This document shows positions 15,545-23,886 of a stretch of DNA of 64,000 nt, in pieces. The notes under the pieces were generated by a model. It searched no databases and was not told the DNA's origin. It saw nothing but the letters and a program-made list of their open reading frames with translations. Position numbers and translations under genes: made by a program. This DNA comes from Rhizobium sp. FKL33. Its GTDB lineage: Bacteria > Pseudomonadota > Alphaproteobacteria > Rhizobiales > Rhizobiaceae. How positions within the stretch are numbered: position 1 is the first letter of the stretch; every line of letters starts with the position of its first letter. The stretch is taken from NCBI RefSeq assembly GCF_005222915.1, contig NZ_STFX01000019.1, forward strand, positions 1-64,000. The letters are read 5' to 3'.

Positions 15545-16584
15545 TGACCGCCGTCAAGTTCGACAATGTTTCGATCATCTTCGGCGCCAATCCCGAGCGA
15601 GCTCTGGCCATGGCCGACGCCGGCAAGACCCGCGACGAGATCGGGGCCGAGACCGGCCTGGTGCTTGGCGTCGCCAACGCCTCGCTGACCATCGAGGAAG
15701 GCGAGATCCTCGTGCTCATGGGCCTGTCGGGCTCGGGGAAATCCACGCTGCTCCGCGCCGTCAACGCGCTGGCGCCGGTGGTGCGCGGCGATGTGAGCGT
15801 CGCGCATAAGGGCAAGTTCCTCAATCCCTACAAATGCTCGGCGGCGGAACTGCGCGAACTGCGCATGCAATCCGTGTCGATGGTGTTCCAGCAATTCGGG
15901 CTTCTGCCCTGGCGCACCGTGGCCGAGAATGTCGGCTTCGGTCTCGAACTGGCCGGCATGGAAGAGAGCGAACGCAAGCGGATCGTCGGGGAACAATTGG
16001 AGCTCGTCAATCTCGCCAAATGGGCCGGCCGCAAGGTGCAGGAACTATCCGGCGGCATGCAGCAGCGTGTCGGCCTTGCCCGCGCCTTCGCCACCGGCGC
16101 GCCGATCCTGTTGATGGACGAGCCCTTCTCGGCGCTCGATCCCCTGATCCGCACCCGCCTGCAGGACGAACTCCTCGAATTCCAGCGCCGGCTCAAGAAG
16201 ACCATTCTCTTCGTCAGCCACGATCTCGACGAAGCCTTCCGCATCGGCAACCGCATCGCCATCATGGAAGGCGGACGCATCGTCCAATGCGGCACGCCGC
16301 AGGACATCGTGCGCAATCCGGTGAACCAGTATGTGGCGGATTTCGTGCAGAACATGAATCCGATCAACATGCTGACGGCGTCGGACATCATGCGCCGCGA
16401 GAATGTCGATCCGAATGCCGCCGTCTCCGGCGCAACCACGCCGGACGCGCGCCTCGTCGACGTGCTCGACGTCATGTCGCGCCAGCCCGGCGTCATCGGC
16501 GTCGTCGACAATGGCGTGCTGGTGGGCGCGATTTCGGCCGAAGACGTGGTGAGCGGATTGACGCGGCATCGCAACAGAGGCTGA
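15541..16584 (+). CDS. choV: Choline ABC transporter ATP-binding protein
   Basis: A 347-residue ATPase. Motifs: GLSGSGKST (Walker A, about 61-69), QQFGLLPW (Q-loop), ELSGGMQQRVGLARA (signature, about 170-184), LLMDEPFSALD (Walker B) and FVSHDLDEA (H-loop). The C-terminal 70 residues resemble a CBS domain pair remnant (VLDVMSRQPGVIGVVDNGVLVGAISAEDVV), which in ProV/OpuAA relatives senses ionic strength. Last gene of the cho operon; a terminator follows 20 bp after the stop. Confidence 0.94.
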   Translation: MMTAVKFDNVSIIFGANPERALAMADAGKTRDEIGAETGLVLGVANASLTIEEGEILVLMGLSGSGKSTLLRAVNALAPVVRGDVSVAHKGKFLNPYKCSAAELRELRMQSVSMVFQQFGLLPWRTVAENVGFGLELAGMEESERKRIVGEQLELVNLAKWAGRKVQELSGGMQQRVGLARAFATGAPILLMDEPFSALDPLIRTRLQDELLEFQRRLKKTILFVSHDLDEAFRIGNRIAIMEGGRIVQCGTPQDIVRNPVNQYVADFVQNMNPINMLTASDIMRRENVDPNAAVSGATTPDARLVDVLDVMSRQPGVIGVVDNGVLVGAISAEDVVSGLTRHRNRG

Positions 16585-16604
16585 CGGGCAGCAAGGCCCC
16601 TGAT

Positions 16605-16642
16605 AAAACCTTCCGGTCGCCCATGCGCCGGGAGGTTTTTTT
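16605..16642 (+). terminator. choV terminator whose 3' arm holds the next gene's ribosome-binding site
   Basis: AAAACCTTCCGG and CCGGGAGGTTTT pair (one mismatch) around an 11-base loop, followed by a run of seven Ts, a standard intrinsic terminator. GGGAGG at 16630-16635, inside the 3' arm, is 7 bases before the ATG at 16643 and is the only ribosome-binding site for that gene. The hairpin therefore both ends cho mRNA and would mask translation start of any read-through transcript. Confidence 0.85.
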
Positions 16643-17398
16643 ATGCAGGAAGAGACGCCGCTCATCCGTCCCACCGATCATGAGGCCCGCAAGCTCGCAC
16701 GCACGCTGCTGCGCGGCGCGCGCTATGGGGCGCTCGCCGTTCTCGACCCTCAGACCGGCTTCCCGCTGGCTACGCGCACGCTTGTCGGTACAGACATCGA
16801 CGGTTCTCCGGTCATCCTGATCTCGCGTCTCGCAGCCCACACCAAAGCGCTGATGGCCGATCCCCGCTGCTCGCTTCTGGTCGGGGAGCCGCGCAAGGGG
16901 GACCCGCTCGCCTGGCCGCGGCTGACGGCGCCAGGAATCGCTTCGCCCGTCGAAAAAGGCGCACCGGAAGAAGATGTGATTCGGCGTCGGTTCCTGCGCA
17001 GGCATCCCAAGGCGAAGCTCTATGCGTCGTTTGAGGACTTTCAGTTCTATAAAATCGAACTCGAAAATGCCTTTTTAAATGGCGGTTTTGGAAAAAGTTA
17101 CAAAATTTTGCGTGAGGATCTTCTGATACGTTCACCGTTGACGGCGGATCTTGCGATCAACGAGTTGCATTATCTTGCCCAAGTTGCGGCTATCGATCCT
17201 CAGTTGGCAAACTTATTTGCGAATAAGTATTGTGCCGTAAAATCATACAATTGGGAGCTGTCAGGGATGGATGCGAGTGGCCTGGATCTCGCGCATCGCG
17301 AGCATTTGGTGCGCATTGAACTGGAGAAAGCTGCTCAGGATATAAAAGGGCTGATTGCAGAATATAAGAATATGCTTATGGAAATACGTGAAAATTAG
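16643..17398 (+). CDS. HugZ/pyridoxamine-phosphate-oxidase-fold protein with unusual C-terminus
   Basis: A 251-residue protein. The first half has the split-barrel fold of HugZ-type haem-degrading proteins: ARYGALAVLDPQTGFPLATRTLVGTDIDGSPVILISRLAAHTKAL and then CSLLVGEPRKGDPLAWPRLT. The C-terminal part (INELHYLAQVAAIDPQLANLF onward) sits where a DUF2470 haem-binding domain is normally found; it keeps the GMDASGLDLA core but is otherwise divergent and is encoded by clearly A+T-richer DNA from about 17040. Function may be haem utilisation or flavin/PLP binding. Its start codon directly follows the choV terminator. Confidence 0.75.
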   Translation: MQEETPLIRPTDHEARKLARTLLRGARYGALAVLDPQTGFPLATRTLVGTDIDGSPVILISRLAAHTKALMADPRCSLLVGEPRKGDPLAWPRLTAPGIASPVEKGAPEEDVIRRRFLRRHPKAKLYASFEDFQFYKIELENAFLNGGFGKSYKILREDLLIRSPLTADLAINELHYLAQVAAIDPQLANLFANKYCAVKSYNWELSGMDASGLDLAHREHLVRIELEKAAQDIKGLIAEYKNMLMEIREN

Positions 17399-17505
17399 TA
17401 ATGTACATCAACAAAGAAAGGGCGTTATGTTTTTTCCGTTCGATTTCAAGAGCCTGGGGTTTATTGAGTTAAACATCAACGAATTGGATTGAGGATAAAA
17501 TTGCT

Positions 17506-17823
17506 ATGAAGATGAAGACATTGTCGGAAAATTCCGCCTCCGCGGCAGCCCTGCTTTCGGCGCTTGCCAATCCCAAGAGACTGCTGATCCTTTGCAACCT
17601 GGTAAATGGTGAAGTGCCGGTGGGCGTGCTCGCCAACCAGGTCGGTCTCAGCCAGTCGGCGCTTTCGCAGCACCTTTCGAAGCTTCGCGCGCAGAAGCTC
17701 GTGCGCACGCGCCGCGACGCACAGACGATCTACTATTCCAGCAATTCCGCTCAAGTGCTGACTTTGCTCGGCGCTCTGGAATCGCTTTATGGAGAAGATA
17801 CGCTCAAGAGCGTTGCGGCATAA
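17506..17823 (+). CDS. ArsR-family winged-helix regulator, NolR-like
   Basis: A 105-residue winged-helix repressor. ALANPKRLLILCNLVNGEVPVGVLANQVGLSQSALSQHLSKLR followed by LVRTRRDAQTIYYSS closely matches what I recall of NolR from Sinorhizobium, the regulator of nodulation and quorum-sensing genes, and of other rhizobial ArsR proteins. There is no Cys cluster for metal binding. GAGGAT is 10 bases before ATG 17506; a second in-frame ATG is at 17512. Monocistronic, ending in a terminator. Confidence 0.85.
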   Translation: MKMKTLSENSASAAALLSALANPKRLLILCNLVNGEVPVGVLANQVGLSQSALSQHLSKLRAQKLVRTRRDAQTIYYSSNSAQVLTLLGALESLYGEDTLKSVAA

Positions 17824-17855
17824 TAAAGGTATATTCCGGGTATTTCATGATGATC

Positions 17856-17881
17856 GAGGGGCCCTTTGGGGTCCCTCTTTT
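17856..17881 (+). terminator. Intrinsic terminator after the NolR-like gene
   Basis: GAGGGGCCC pairs with GGGGTCCCTC (small bulge) around TTT, followed by TTTT. It lies 33 bp after the stop, between convergent genes, and could also serve the LuxR gene in the other direction. Confidence 0.7.
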
Positions 17882-17903
17882 GCGTAGGGTTTACAGACTG
17901 CCG

Positions 17904-18704
17904 TCAGCTGATCACGCGCATCCGCAGTGCTTTTGCCACAAGCTGCGTCCGGTTCACACAGTCGAGTTTCTTGACCGCATTGTTCATATAAGCGTTCACC
18001 GTGTGGTCGGACAGTGACATGATTACGCCGATCTCCGCAGACGTCTTGCCATGTGCAGTCCAGCGAACGATCTCCAATTCGCGTTCGGTGAGACCACAAG
18101 GGTTGTCAGTCAAGGGATAGCGATTGCGATCATAAGATTGAAAGAAGTGGAGCGCCAACATGGTGATGTCGTTGATCTCGACCTGCTCCAGAGGGCTGCG
18201 TTCGCCATCGAAGCGGATAATGTGCCGTGATCCGTCGAGAGACGATAGAGGAATGACGATCCCGCGCGTGGCGCCATGCCCGACATAGTGCTTGAGGGAT
18301 GGCGGCGGCGTGGAGTTGATCAGCTGGAACTGGCGCTCCGTCTGTTCGGCTGACCATACCAAGGGCAGCACCGTGCAGCGCGCGGTATCGTAGACATAAC
18401 AGTCCTTGGGCGGGGAAATGGCATCGAGATCTTCGTAGAAGCCTGCCGGGGCATTGGTCTCAATGATCAACGAGGAAACATTGAGATCTGTTTTCGACGG
18501 CATCACCAGAAATGTGGAGAACGCAAACTCGAACATGCGCCCTATCCGAAATAAATTCTGAGCAAGATCCGGCTTGTCCGGCGCATCACTTATCGCGGAA
18601 TATATTTGCTGCTGTTCCAGCGTCATCTGCCGCATGAGTACCGACGTTCCTTCCGTGACCATGCCCTGCAGCCTGTTTCGACTTTTTCGCAAAACAAGCG
18701 GCAT
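17904..18704 (-). CDS. Solo LuxR-family transcriptional regulator
   Basis: A 266-residue regulator. The C-terminal 65 residues are a LuxR helix-turn-helix: GLTERELEIVRWTAHGKTSAEIGVIMSLSDHTVNAYMNNAVKKLDCVNRTQLVAKAL. The N-terminal 190 residues have the size and outline of an autoinducer-binding domain (GIVIPLSSLDGSRHIIRFDGER) but I cannot see the full set of conserved Trp/Tyr/Asp residues, so the ligand is open. There is no LuxI-type synthase in the window. Start is uncertain: ATG 18704 has a weak site, and in-frame ATGs follow at residues 15, 24 and 27. Confidence 0.8.
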   Translation of the reverse strand: MPLVLRKSRNRLQGMVTEGTSVLMRQMTLEQQQIYSAISDAPDKPDLAQNLFRIGRMFEFAFSTFLVMPSKTDLNVSSLIIETNAPAGFYEDLDAISPPKDCYVYDTARCTVLPLVWSAEQTERQFQLINSTPPPSLKHYVGHGATRGIVIPLSSLDGSRHIIRFDGERSPLEQVEINDITMLALHFFQSYDRNRYPLTDNPCGLTERELEIVRWTAHGKTSAEIGVIMSLSDHTVNAYMNNAVKKLDCVNRTQLVAKALRMRVIS

Positions 18705-19200
18705 AAAATGCTTTATCCGTGCAGTTTGGCGCTTTGCCGGTAAAATGATACCAGATAGGCCGACTTCTCAATAGCTGCAAAGAAAAATCCGTAAAACATA
18801 TGGTTTCAAAACTGTTTGAAAGCAGAGGAGTCGGAACCGATCCGGCAAACCAATTTTTGAATGTGTATCATGTTAAAAGCAAATTTCCGCAATCTTCAAT
18901 CGCCTTGGAAAAAGTAAACGTTTGCAAGGCGTGGAAAACGGTTCTGCAAATGCCGACCCGATGCGGATATCGACCTCCATTCCCACAATGATACACAAGC
19001 TGACGGTGTGGCTGCGGCTTCACTGCGACCAAGCACAAATGCCAGCCCGCTTTTGTCGGTCAGGTTGAAGAGATTCGCGGCAAAAGTATCGCTTCACCGC
19101 TCGTTCTTGCTGGACGGCCAGAAAACGTGTTGGCGCAGGTCGGGAGGGCTGCATCCGATCGCCCGCGGTCAACGCGGCAGGTCTTGACGCTGCGCCCGTT
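18705..19200. other. Intergenic region with a palindrome upstream of the LuxR gene
   Basis: About 500 bp without a credible gene; the small frames lack ribosome-binding sites and family likeness. At 18804-18821 TTTCAAAACTGTTTGAAA is a near-perfect palindrome (one extra A), about 100 bp before the LuxR gene, and could be its binding site. The right part (19000-19200) is higher in G+C and may be the trailer of the UPF0114 gene. No terminator or promoter was clear. Confidence 0.45.
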
Positions 19201-19725
19201 CTAGAGAGCCGGGCTTTCTTCTTGCCCTGGCTTTTCCTTTTTCGACATTTTTTCGAGCACGCCGAGCATGAGCGCCGACACCACAAAGGCGATATGGATG
19301 AGGGTGAGCATAGCCAGTTTCCAGTTGTCATACTGGTTGGCGTTCAGGAAAACCTGCAGAAGATGAATCGACGAGATCGCAACGATGGAGGAGGCGACCT
19401 TGATCTTGAGGCTGCCCGCGTCGAGTTTCCCCAGGAAGGACACTTCGTCATTGGCTTCGTCGAAGCGGCTGACGAAATTTTCATAGCCTGAGATCATCAC
19501 CATCACGATCAGGCTCGCCACGAGAGCCGCGTCTATCAGGCTGAGCATCGCCAGTATCATGTCGGCTTCGTCGAAGTTGAACACGTTAATAGCGACCTTC
19601 CAGAATTTATAGCCGAAGGAGACTGCGTAAACGGCGAGCGCCGCAACCAGACCCATATAAAAGGCAACCAGAAGCCACCTGCTGGACAGGATGATCTTCT
19701 CGATGATCAATTCCAACGATTTCAT
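19201..19725 (-). CDS. UPF0114 family membrane protein
   Basis: A 174-residue membrane protein related to E. coli YqhA. It has an N-terminal amphipathic start (MKSLELIIEKIILSSRWLLVAFYMGL) and about four hydrophobic segments (near 17-40, 55-80, 100-125 and 135-155), with the family-like stretch SGYENFVSRFDEANDE between the second and third. The function of the family is unknown. ATG at 19725 is taken as the start because the homologous sequence begins there; the frame stays open far upstream by chance, antisense to the next gene. Confidence 0.85.
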   Translation of the reverse strand: MKSLELIIEKIILSSRWLLVAFYMGLVAALAVYAVSFGYKFWKVAINVFNFDEADMILAMLSLIDAALVASLIVMVMISGYENFVSRFDEANDEVSFLGKLDAGSLKIKVASSIVAISSIHLLQVFLNANQYDNWKLAMLTLIHIAFVVSALMLGVLEKMSKKEKPGQEESPAL

Positions 19726-19896
19726 GGTCTGCCTCACGCTCGTTTGCTGACTGCCCCTTGCGCGCCGGTCATACTCCGGCGGCATGTGGTTCCGCAATGC
19801 GGTAAGGGCGCCACGACCGCAAGAAAAATGCGAGACGGGCTGCTTCCCGCCTTGCGCGGCGTAGGCGTTGTCGCCAATTCTGTCTGGAACGGAGCG

Positions 19897-20886
19897 ATGA
19901 TCACGGTGATGTCTCGGTGGTGTCATGGCGGGCTGGTTGGTCGACTCAGGACGATAATCGTCCTGGCGATGGCCTTTGGCTGCGCGACCTTCGCCATGTC
20001 GGCCGATCGCAAGAAGAACGACACCCTGCCTGCTCAGTTCGAGCGTCCGATGAATTTCGTCGTCGTTCGCTCGAGCGCTGGCTACTGCGAACCCGTCTGC
20101 CCCGAATGGATCTATGGCGAAGGGCAGATCGTCTCCAAGACGCCGGCAGCCTTCAAAAAGGTCTTGAAACAGGCGGGTGACCGGCGACTGCCGCTGATCA
20201 TTACCTCGCCTGGCGGCGATGTCGACGCCGCCATGGCGCTCGGGCGTTTGATCCGCAAGAATGAAATGTCTGTCGAAGTCGGCTACACCCGCTTCGTTTC
20301 GTGCCGTCCGACGGACGCGTCCTGCCAGCCCGACGGCGCGCGCAAGGGCGAATATTACGGGACGGTCGCGGTGGCCGGATCCTTCTGTTGGTCGGCTTGT
20401 CCACTGGCGCTGGCCGGCGGCGAAAAACGGTATTCGAGCCGCTGGTCCTATACGGGCGTCCATCAGGTCACCACCGTCTATCAGCGACAGAAGATCTACT
20501 ATAAGGAGCGCTACGAGATCGTCGACGGCAAGAAGAAGGTGGTGAGCCGCGAAGAAATTCGGCGTAAGGATCTGGGGCCGAAAAGCAGCACCAAGATGCC
20601 GAAGTCCACCCGCAAGGCGCTAACGTCTTATCTCAAGGATATGGGCCTCGACCTCGCCTTTCTCGATCTTATGCAGTCGGCGCCGCCGGACAAGATCCGG
20701 ACGCTGGAGCCGGTGGAAATGTTGAGGATTGGTCTCATCACGGAATTGTCGGCGACCGACATGCTTGCTTCCCCGCAGGCATGCCTGACGCCCGACAGGC
20801 CAAACAACTGCGTCCTATTGCCCACCACGTCGCCAGCATCCAGCCTGACCACGCTGGAACTCGAGGCGGATAAGCTGAGACACTAG
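19897..20886 (+). CDS. Exported ClpP/crotonase-fold protein
   Basis: About 329 residues with an N-terminal signal segment ([18 protein letters not shown]). The core looks like the COG3904 group of periplasmic ClpP-fold proteins: INITSPGGD-type oxyanion loop ([29 protein letters not shown]) and a Cys-rich [14 protein letters not shown], where the Ser before A is in the place of the ClpP nucleophile. Cysteine pairs suggest disulfides. Role unknown; a peptidase or a binding protein are both possible. The start is not certain: ATG 19897 has GGAAC/GGAG upstream, ATG 19909 is the alternative. Divergent from UPF0114. Confidence 0.68.
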   Translation: MITVMSRWCHGGLVGRLRTIIVLAMAFGCATFAMSADRKKNDTLPAQFERPMNFVVVRSSAGYCEPVCPEWIYGEGQIVSKTPAAFKKVLKQAGDRRLPLIITSPGGDVDAAMALGRLIRKNEMSVEVGYTRFVSCRPTDASCQPDGARKGEYYGTVAVAGSFCWSACPLALAGGEKRYSSRWSYTGVHQVTTVYQRQKIYYKERYEIVDGKKKVVSREEIRRKDLGPKSSTKMPKSTRKALTSYLKDMGLDLAFLDLMQSAPPDKIRTLEPVEMLRIGLITELSATDMLASPQACLTPDRPNNCVLLPTTSPASSLTTLELEADKLRH

Positions 20887-21065
20887 GCGCAGGCCGCTCC
20901 GCAGACTTCGCGCACAAAATGGAAAATGTCGTCAATGGGATAGGCTTCGGCTCTTTCCGGCGCGGCGGCCAGCTTGAATTCCCGATTTACTGGCATTTGT
21001 CCGCTCGCCGAGGAGGAAGGCGTACGGACGAATGGCGATCCATCCGAACGGGAGGCGGAGTGTTT

Positions 21066-22745
21066 ATGGCCGACGTGAAATCCGACATCGAAATTGCGCG
21101 CGCCGCGAAAAAGCGACCGATCCAGGAGATCGGCGCGAAACTGGGCATAGCGACTGAGGACCTCATGCCTTACGGGCATGACAAGGCGAAGATCTCCGCC
21201 GATTTCATCGCCCAAATCAAGGACAGACCGAACGGCAAGCTCGTGCTGGTCACCGCCATCAATCCGACGCCGGCGGGGGAGGGCAAGACCACCACCACGG
21301 TGGGCTTGGGTGACGGGCTCAACCGTATCGGCAAGAAGGCGGTGGTCTGTATCCGCGAAGCCTCGCTCGGCCCGTGTTTCGGGGTCAAGGGCGGCGCGGC
21401 CGGCGGCGGCTACGCGCAGGTCGTTCCCATGGAGGACATGAACCTGCATTTCACTGGAGATTTCCACGCCATCACCTCGGCGCACAACCTGCTTTCGGCG
21501 CTGATCGACAACCACATCTATTGGGGCAACGAGCAGGGCATCGACATCAGGCGCATCGCCTGGCGGCGGGTGATGGACATGAATGACCGGGCGCTCCGGC
21601 AGATCGTTGCCTCGCTCGGCGGCGTCGCCAACGGCTATCCGCGCGAAACCGGCTTCGACATCACGGTGGCGTCCGAGGTGATGGCCATTCTCTGTCTGTC
21701 GACCGACCTCAAGGATCTCGAAAAGCGGCTGGGCGACATCATCATCGGCTATCGCCGCGACAAGAGCCCGGTCTTCGCCCGCGATATCAAGGCGGATGGG
21801 GCGATGACGGTGCTGCTCAAGGACGCCATGCAGCCCAATCTGGTGCAGACGCTGGAAAACAATCCGGCCTTCGTGCATGGCGGCCCCTTCGCCAATATCG
21901 CCCATGGCTGCAATTCGGTGGTGGCGACGACGACTGCGCTCAAGCTCGCGGATTATGTCGTGACCGAAGCCGGCTTCGGCGCCGATCTCGGCGCGGAGAA
22001 ATTCTTCGATATCAAATGCCGCAAGGCGGGCCTGAAGCCGGATGCGGCGGTGATTGTCGCCACCGCGCGCGCGATGAAAATGAATGGCGGCGTCAAGAAG
22101 GAGGATCTCGGCGCCGAGAATGTCGCCGCCGTGCAGAAAGGCTGCGCCAATCTCGGCCGGCACGTGCAGAACGTCAAGAAATTCGGCGTGCCCGTGGTGG
22201 TCGGCATCAACCATTTCATCTCGGACACCGAGGCCGAGATCAAGGCGATCCAGGACTATGTCGCCACACTCGGCGTCGAAGCGATCCTCTGCAAGCACTG
22301 GGCGCAAGGCTCGGCCGGGATCGAGGATCTGGCGCGGAAAGTGGTCGAGCTCGCCGAAGGCGGCCAGTCGCAATTTGCCCCGCTTTACCCCGACGATATG
22401 CCGCTGTTCGAAAAGATCGAGCGGATCGCCAAATCGATCTATCACGCCGGGGAGGTGACGGCCGACAAATCGGTGCGCGACCAACTCCGGACCTGGGAGG
22501 CGCAGGGCTATGGAAAACTGCCGGTCTGCATGGCCAAGACGCAATATTCCTTCTCCACCGATCCCAGCCTGCGCGGCGCGCCGGAAGGGCATGTGGTGAA
22601 TGTGCGCGAGGTCAGGCTATCGGCCGGCGCAGGTTTCGTGGTGGCGATCACCGGCGAAATCATGACCATGCCGGGCCTGCCGAAATCTCCGTCCTCGGAA
22701 CGGATATTCCTGAACGAACAGGGGTATATCGAAGGGCTGTTCTGA
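21066..22745 (+). CDS. fhs: Formate-tetrahydrofolate ligase
   Basis: Makes 10-formyl-tetrahydrofolate from formate, tetrahydrofolate and ATP, feeding one-carbon units to purine and fMet synthesis. At 559 residues it has the standard length. Signatures: [20 protein letters not shown] (P-loop, about 65-84), [20 protein letters not shown] and [18 protein letters not shown] 21066 follows GGAGGCGGAG; the frame upstream of it lacks a site. Monocistronic. Rhizobial fhs genes vary between strains, often as a catabolic formate or methyl-group route, but nothing here shows its regulation. Confidence 0.96.
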   Translation: MADVKSDIEIARAAKKRPIQEIGAKLGIATEDLMPYGHDKAKISADFIAQIKDRPNGKLVLVTAINPTPAGEGKTTTTVGLGDGLNRIGKKAVVCIREASLGPCFGVKGGAAGGGYAQVVPMEDMNLHFTGDFHAITSAHNLLSALIDNHIYWGNEQGIDIRRIAWRRVMDMNDRALRQIVASLGGVANGYPRETGFDITVASEVMAILCLSTDLKDLEKRLGDIIIGYRRDKSPVFARDIKADGAMTVLLKDAMQPNLVQTLENNPAFVHGGPFANIAHGCNSVVATTTALKLADYVVTEAGFGADLGAEKFFDIKCRKAGLKPDAAVIVATARAMKMNGGVKKEDLGAENVAAVQKGCANLGRHVQNVKKFGVPVVVGINHFISDTEAEIKAIQDYVATLGVEAILCKHWAQGSAGIEDLARKVVELAEGGQSQFAPLYPDDMPLFEKIERIAKSIYHAGEVTADKSVRDQLRTWEAQGYGKLPVCMAKTQYSFSTDPSLRGAPEGHVVNVREVRLSAGAGFVVAITGEIMTMPGLPKSPSSERIFLNEQGYIEGLF

Positions 22746-22789
22746 TCTCTGTTTCGCAAAGGCGGCGATCGACCTCGGCTCGCCGCCCG

Positions 22790-23578
22790 TCACCAGCAAT
22801 AGCGATAACCGCCTTTGCGCGCGAGCGTATCGAGGTGCAAATGCGTCTCGTGCGCCGCGTCGCTGCCGGGGTCGAGAACCGTCGAGAAATAGAGGCAGGC
22901 CGCCGAAGCGATCGCGCGCTGGAACGCGCCGTCGAACGTGGAATCCTCCTCGCGCGGCGCAATCGTCAATGTTTTGCCGGATTTGAAGGTGAAGCCGGCG
23001 ATGTCGACGGCGTTGCCGCGGGCGTGCTCCGAGATCTTTCCGCTCGACGCCGAGTTGCGGTTGCGGCAGATATAGGCGGACGCCTGATTGACGGAGGCCA
23101 GCGTTTCCCCCGGTTGCGCTTTTTGCAGGAACGGGCTGACGACGTCCTGCGTCCAGCGCGTCAGGTTGAGCGCCGTCTCGCAGCGCATCTCACCTGCGGG
23201 AGATAGGGGCACACCCTTCCCGAGCGACTTCACCATGATCGGCCGGTCGATGCCGCAGCCTTGGCCATCGTCCACGCGCGCAACCTCTTCGAACTCCGCT
23301 CCCAGCGCGGTCAACGCATTGGAACAGCGCGTGAAGGCGGCGGGATCTTCCTGTTCGATCGGCGGCGCGTCTGCGTTCGACGGATCTTGGGCGGCGTCCT
23401 TTGGCGGTTCGCCGCGGACCGCAGGCGGCGCTGTTTCCGGTCTTTCCGGGCCGGTTGAGGGGTTGAGCGGCCGCTCAGCCTTGGGGGCGCCAGGCCGGCT
23501 CATCGGAATAGGACCATGAAGCGGAAGATCAGCACTGGTGAGCAACAGCGTCGATGCGAAGATGAACAGTGTGCGCAG
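22790..23578 (-). CDS. Extensin-like exported protein, apparent CTG start
   Basis: The C-terminal 170 residues are the extensin-like domain found in rhizobia (COG3921): CSNALTALGAEFEEV, GCGIDRPIMV, ISEHARGNAVDIAGF and HETHLHLDTLARKGGYRYCW, with a conserved EHxxGNAxDI patch that suggests a zinc-peptidase fold of the VanY/D-Ala type. A Pro-rich linker precedes it. Reading from CTG at 23578 gives a good signal peptide (RTLFIFASTLLLTSA), and AAGGAGG is 5 bases before that CTG. No ATG, GTG or TTG lies between the upstream stop and the TTG at 23545, which would remove the signal peptide. Confidence 0.8.
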   Translation of the reverse strand: MRTLFIFASTLLLTSADLPLHGPIPMSRPGAPKAERPLNPSTGPERPETAPPAVRGEPPKDAAQDPSNADAPPIEQEDPAAFTRCSNALTALGAEFEEVARVDDGQGCGIDRPIMVKSLGKGVPLSPAGEMRCETALNLTRWTQDVVSPFLQKAQPGETLASVNQASAYICRNRNSASSGKISEHARGNAVDIAGFTFKSGKTLTIAPREEDSTFDGAFQRAIASAACLYFSTVLDPGSDAAHETHLHLDTLARKGGYRYCW

Positions 23579-23693
23579 GGGACCCTCCTTGAAGCTCTTT
23601 CATCAGAGAGAACGCGGAGGGGTCCGGTCGGTTCGCTTGGTGCTCGCGGAGGCAACGACGGCGCAGTTGATATGCGGGACGCGCATCGACCCC

Positions 23694-23721
23694 TTGTCAA
23701 TTCGAAAAAGATTGTTATTGG
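23694..23721 (+). promoter_or_regulatory. Candidate sigma-70 promoter of the trp leader
   Basis: TTGTCA at 23694-23699 and TATTGG at 23716-23721, 16-base spacer. Seven bases downstream of the -10 box is the A of the trpL ATG, so the leader mRNA would begin at its start codon. This agrees with the leaderless trpL known from Sinorhizobium. Confidence 0.55.
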
Positions 23722-23728
23722 TAGCGAC

Positions 23729-23773
23729 ATGAAAACGTCTGTGATCATGGCTATCTGGTGGTGGGCTCGCTGA
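23729..23773 (+). CDS. trpL: trp operon leader peptide
   Basis: Fourteen codons, MKTSVIMAIWWWAR, ending in three consecutive Trp codons, Ala, Arg and TGA. The tail matches the Sinorhizobium leader [14 protein letters not shown]. When Trp is short, the ribosome stalls on the Trp codons and the terminator at 23816-23843 does not form, so trpE(G) is transcribed. There is no ribosome-binding site, in keeping with a leaderless start. In Sinorhizobium the released RNA and peptide also act in trans; whether that holds here is unknown. Confidence 0.92.
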   Translation: MKTSVIMAIWWWAR

Positions 23774-23815
23774 AAACGCGGCCTCGGATCGTCATGTGTT
23801 AAAGACAAGACCACG

Positions 23816-23843
23816 AAGCCGCCCGGAAAGAGGCGGCTTTTTT
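23816..23843 (+). terminator. trp attenuator terminator
   Basis: AAGCCGCC and GGCGGCTT form a perfect 8-bp stem with an 8-base loop, followed by a T-run, 43 bp after the trpL stop and 43 bp before trpE(G). It is the transcription stop of the attenuator. Confidence 0.9.
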
Positions 23844-23886
23844 CATATCCGGGCCGCGCTCAACCGGGCCTTGACGGAGAGAAAGA

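Noticed and set aside
18800-18991. 63-codon frame downstream of the LuxR promoter region
   Set aside because: No ribosome-binding site, no homology, and its start falls on the upstream palindrome region; looks random.
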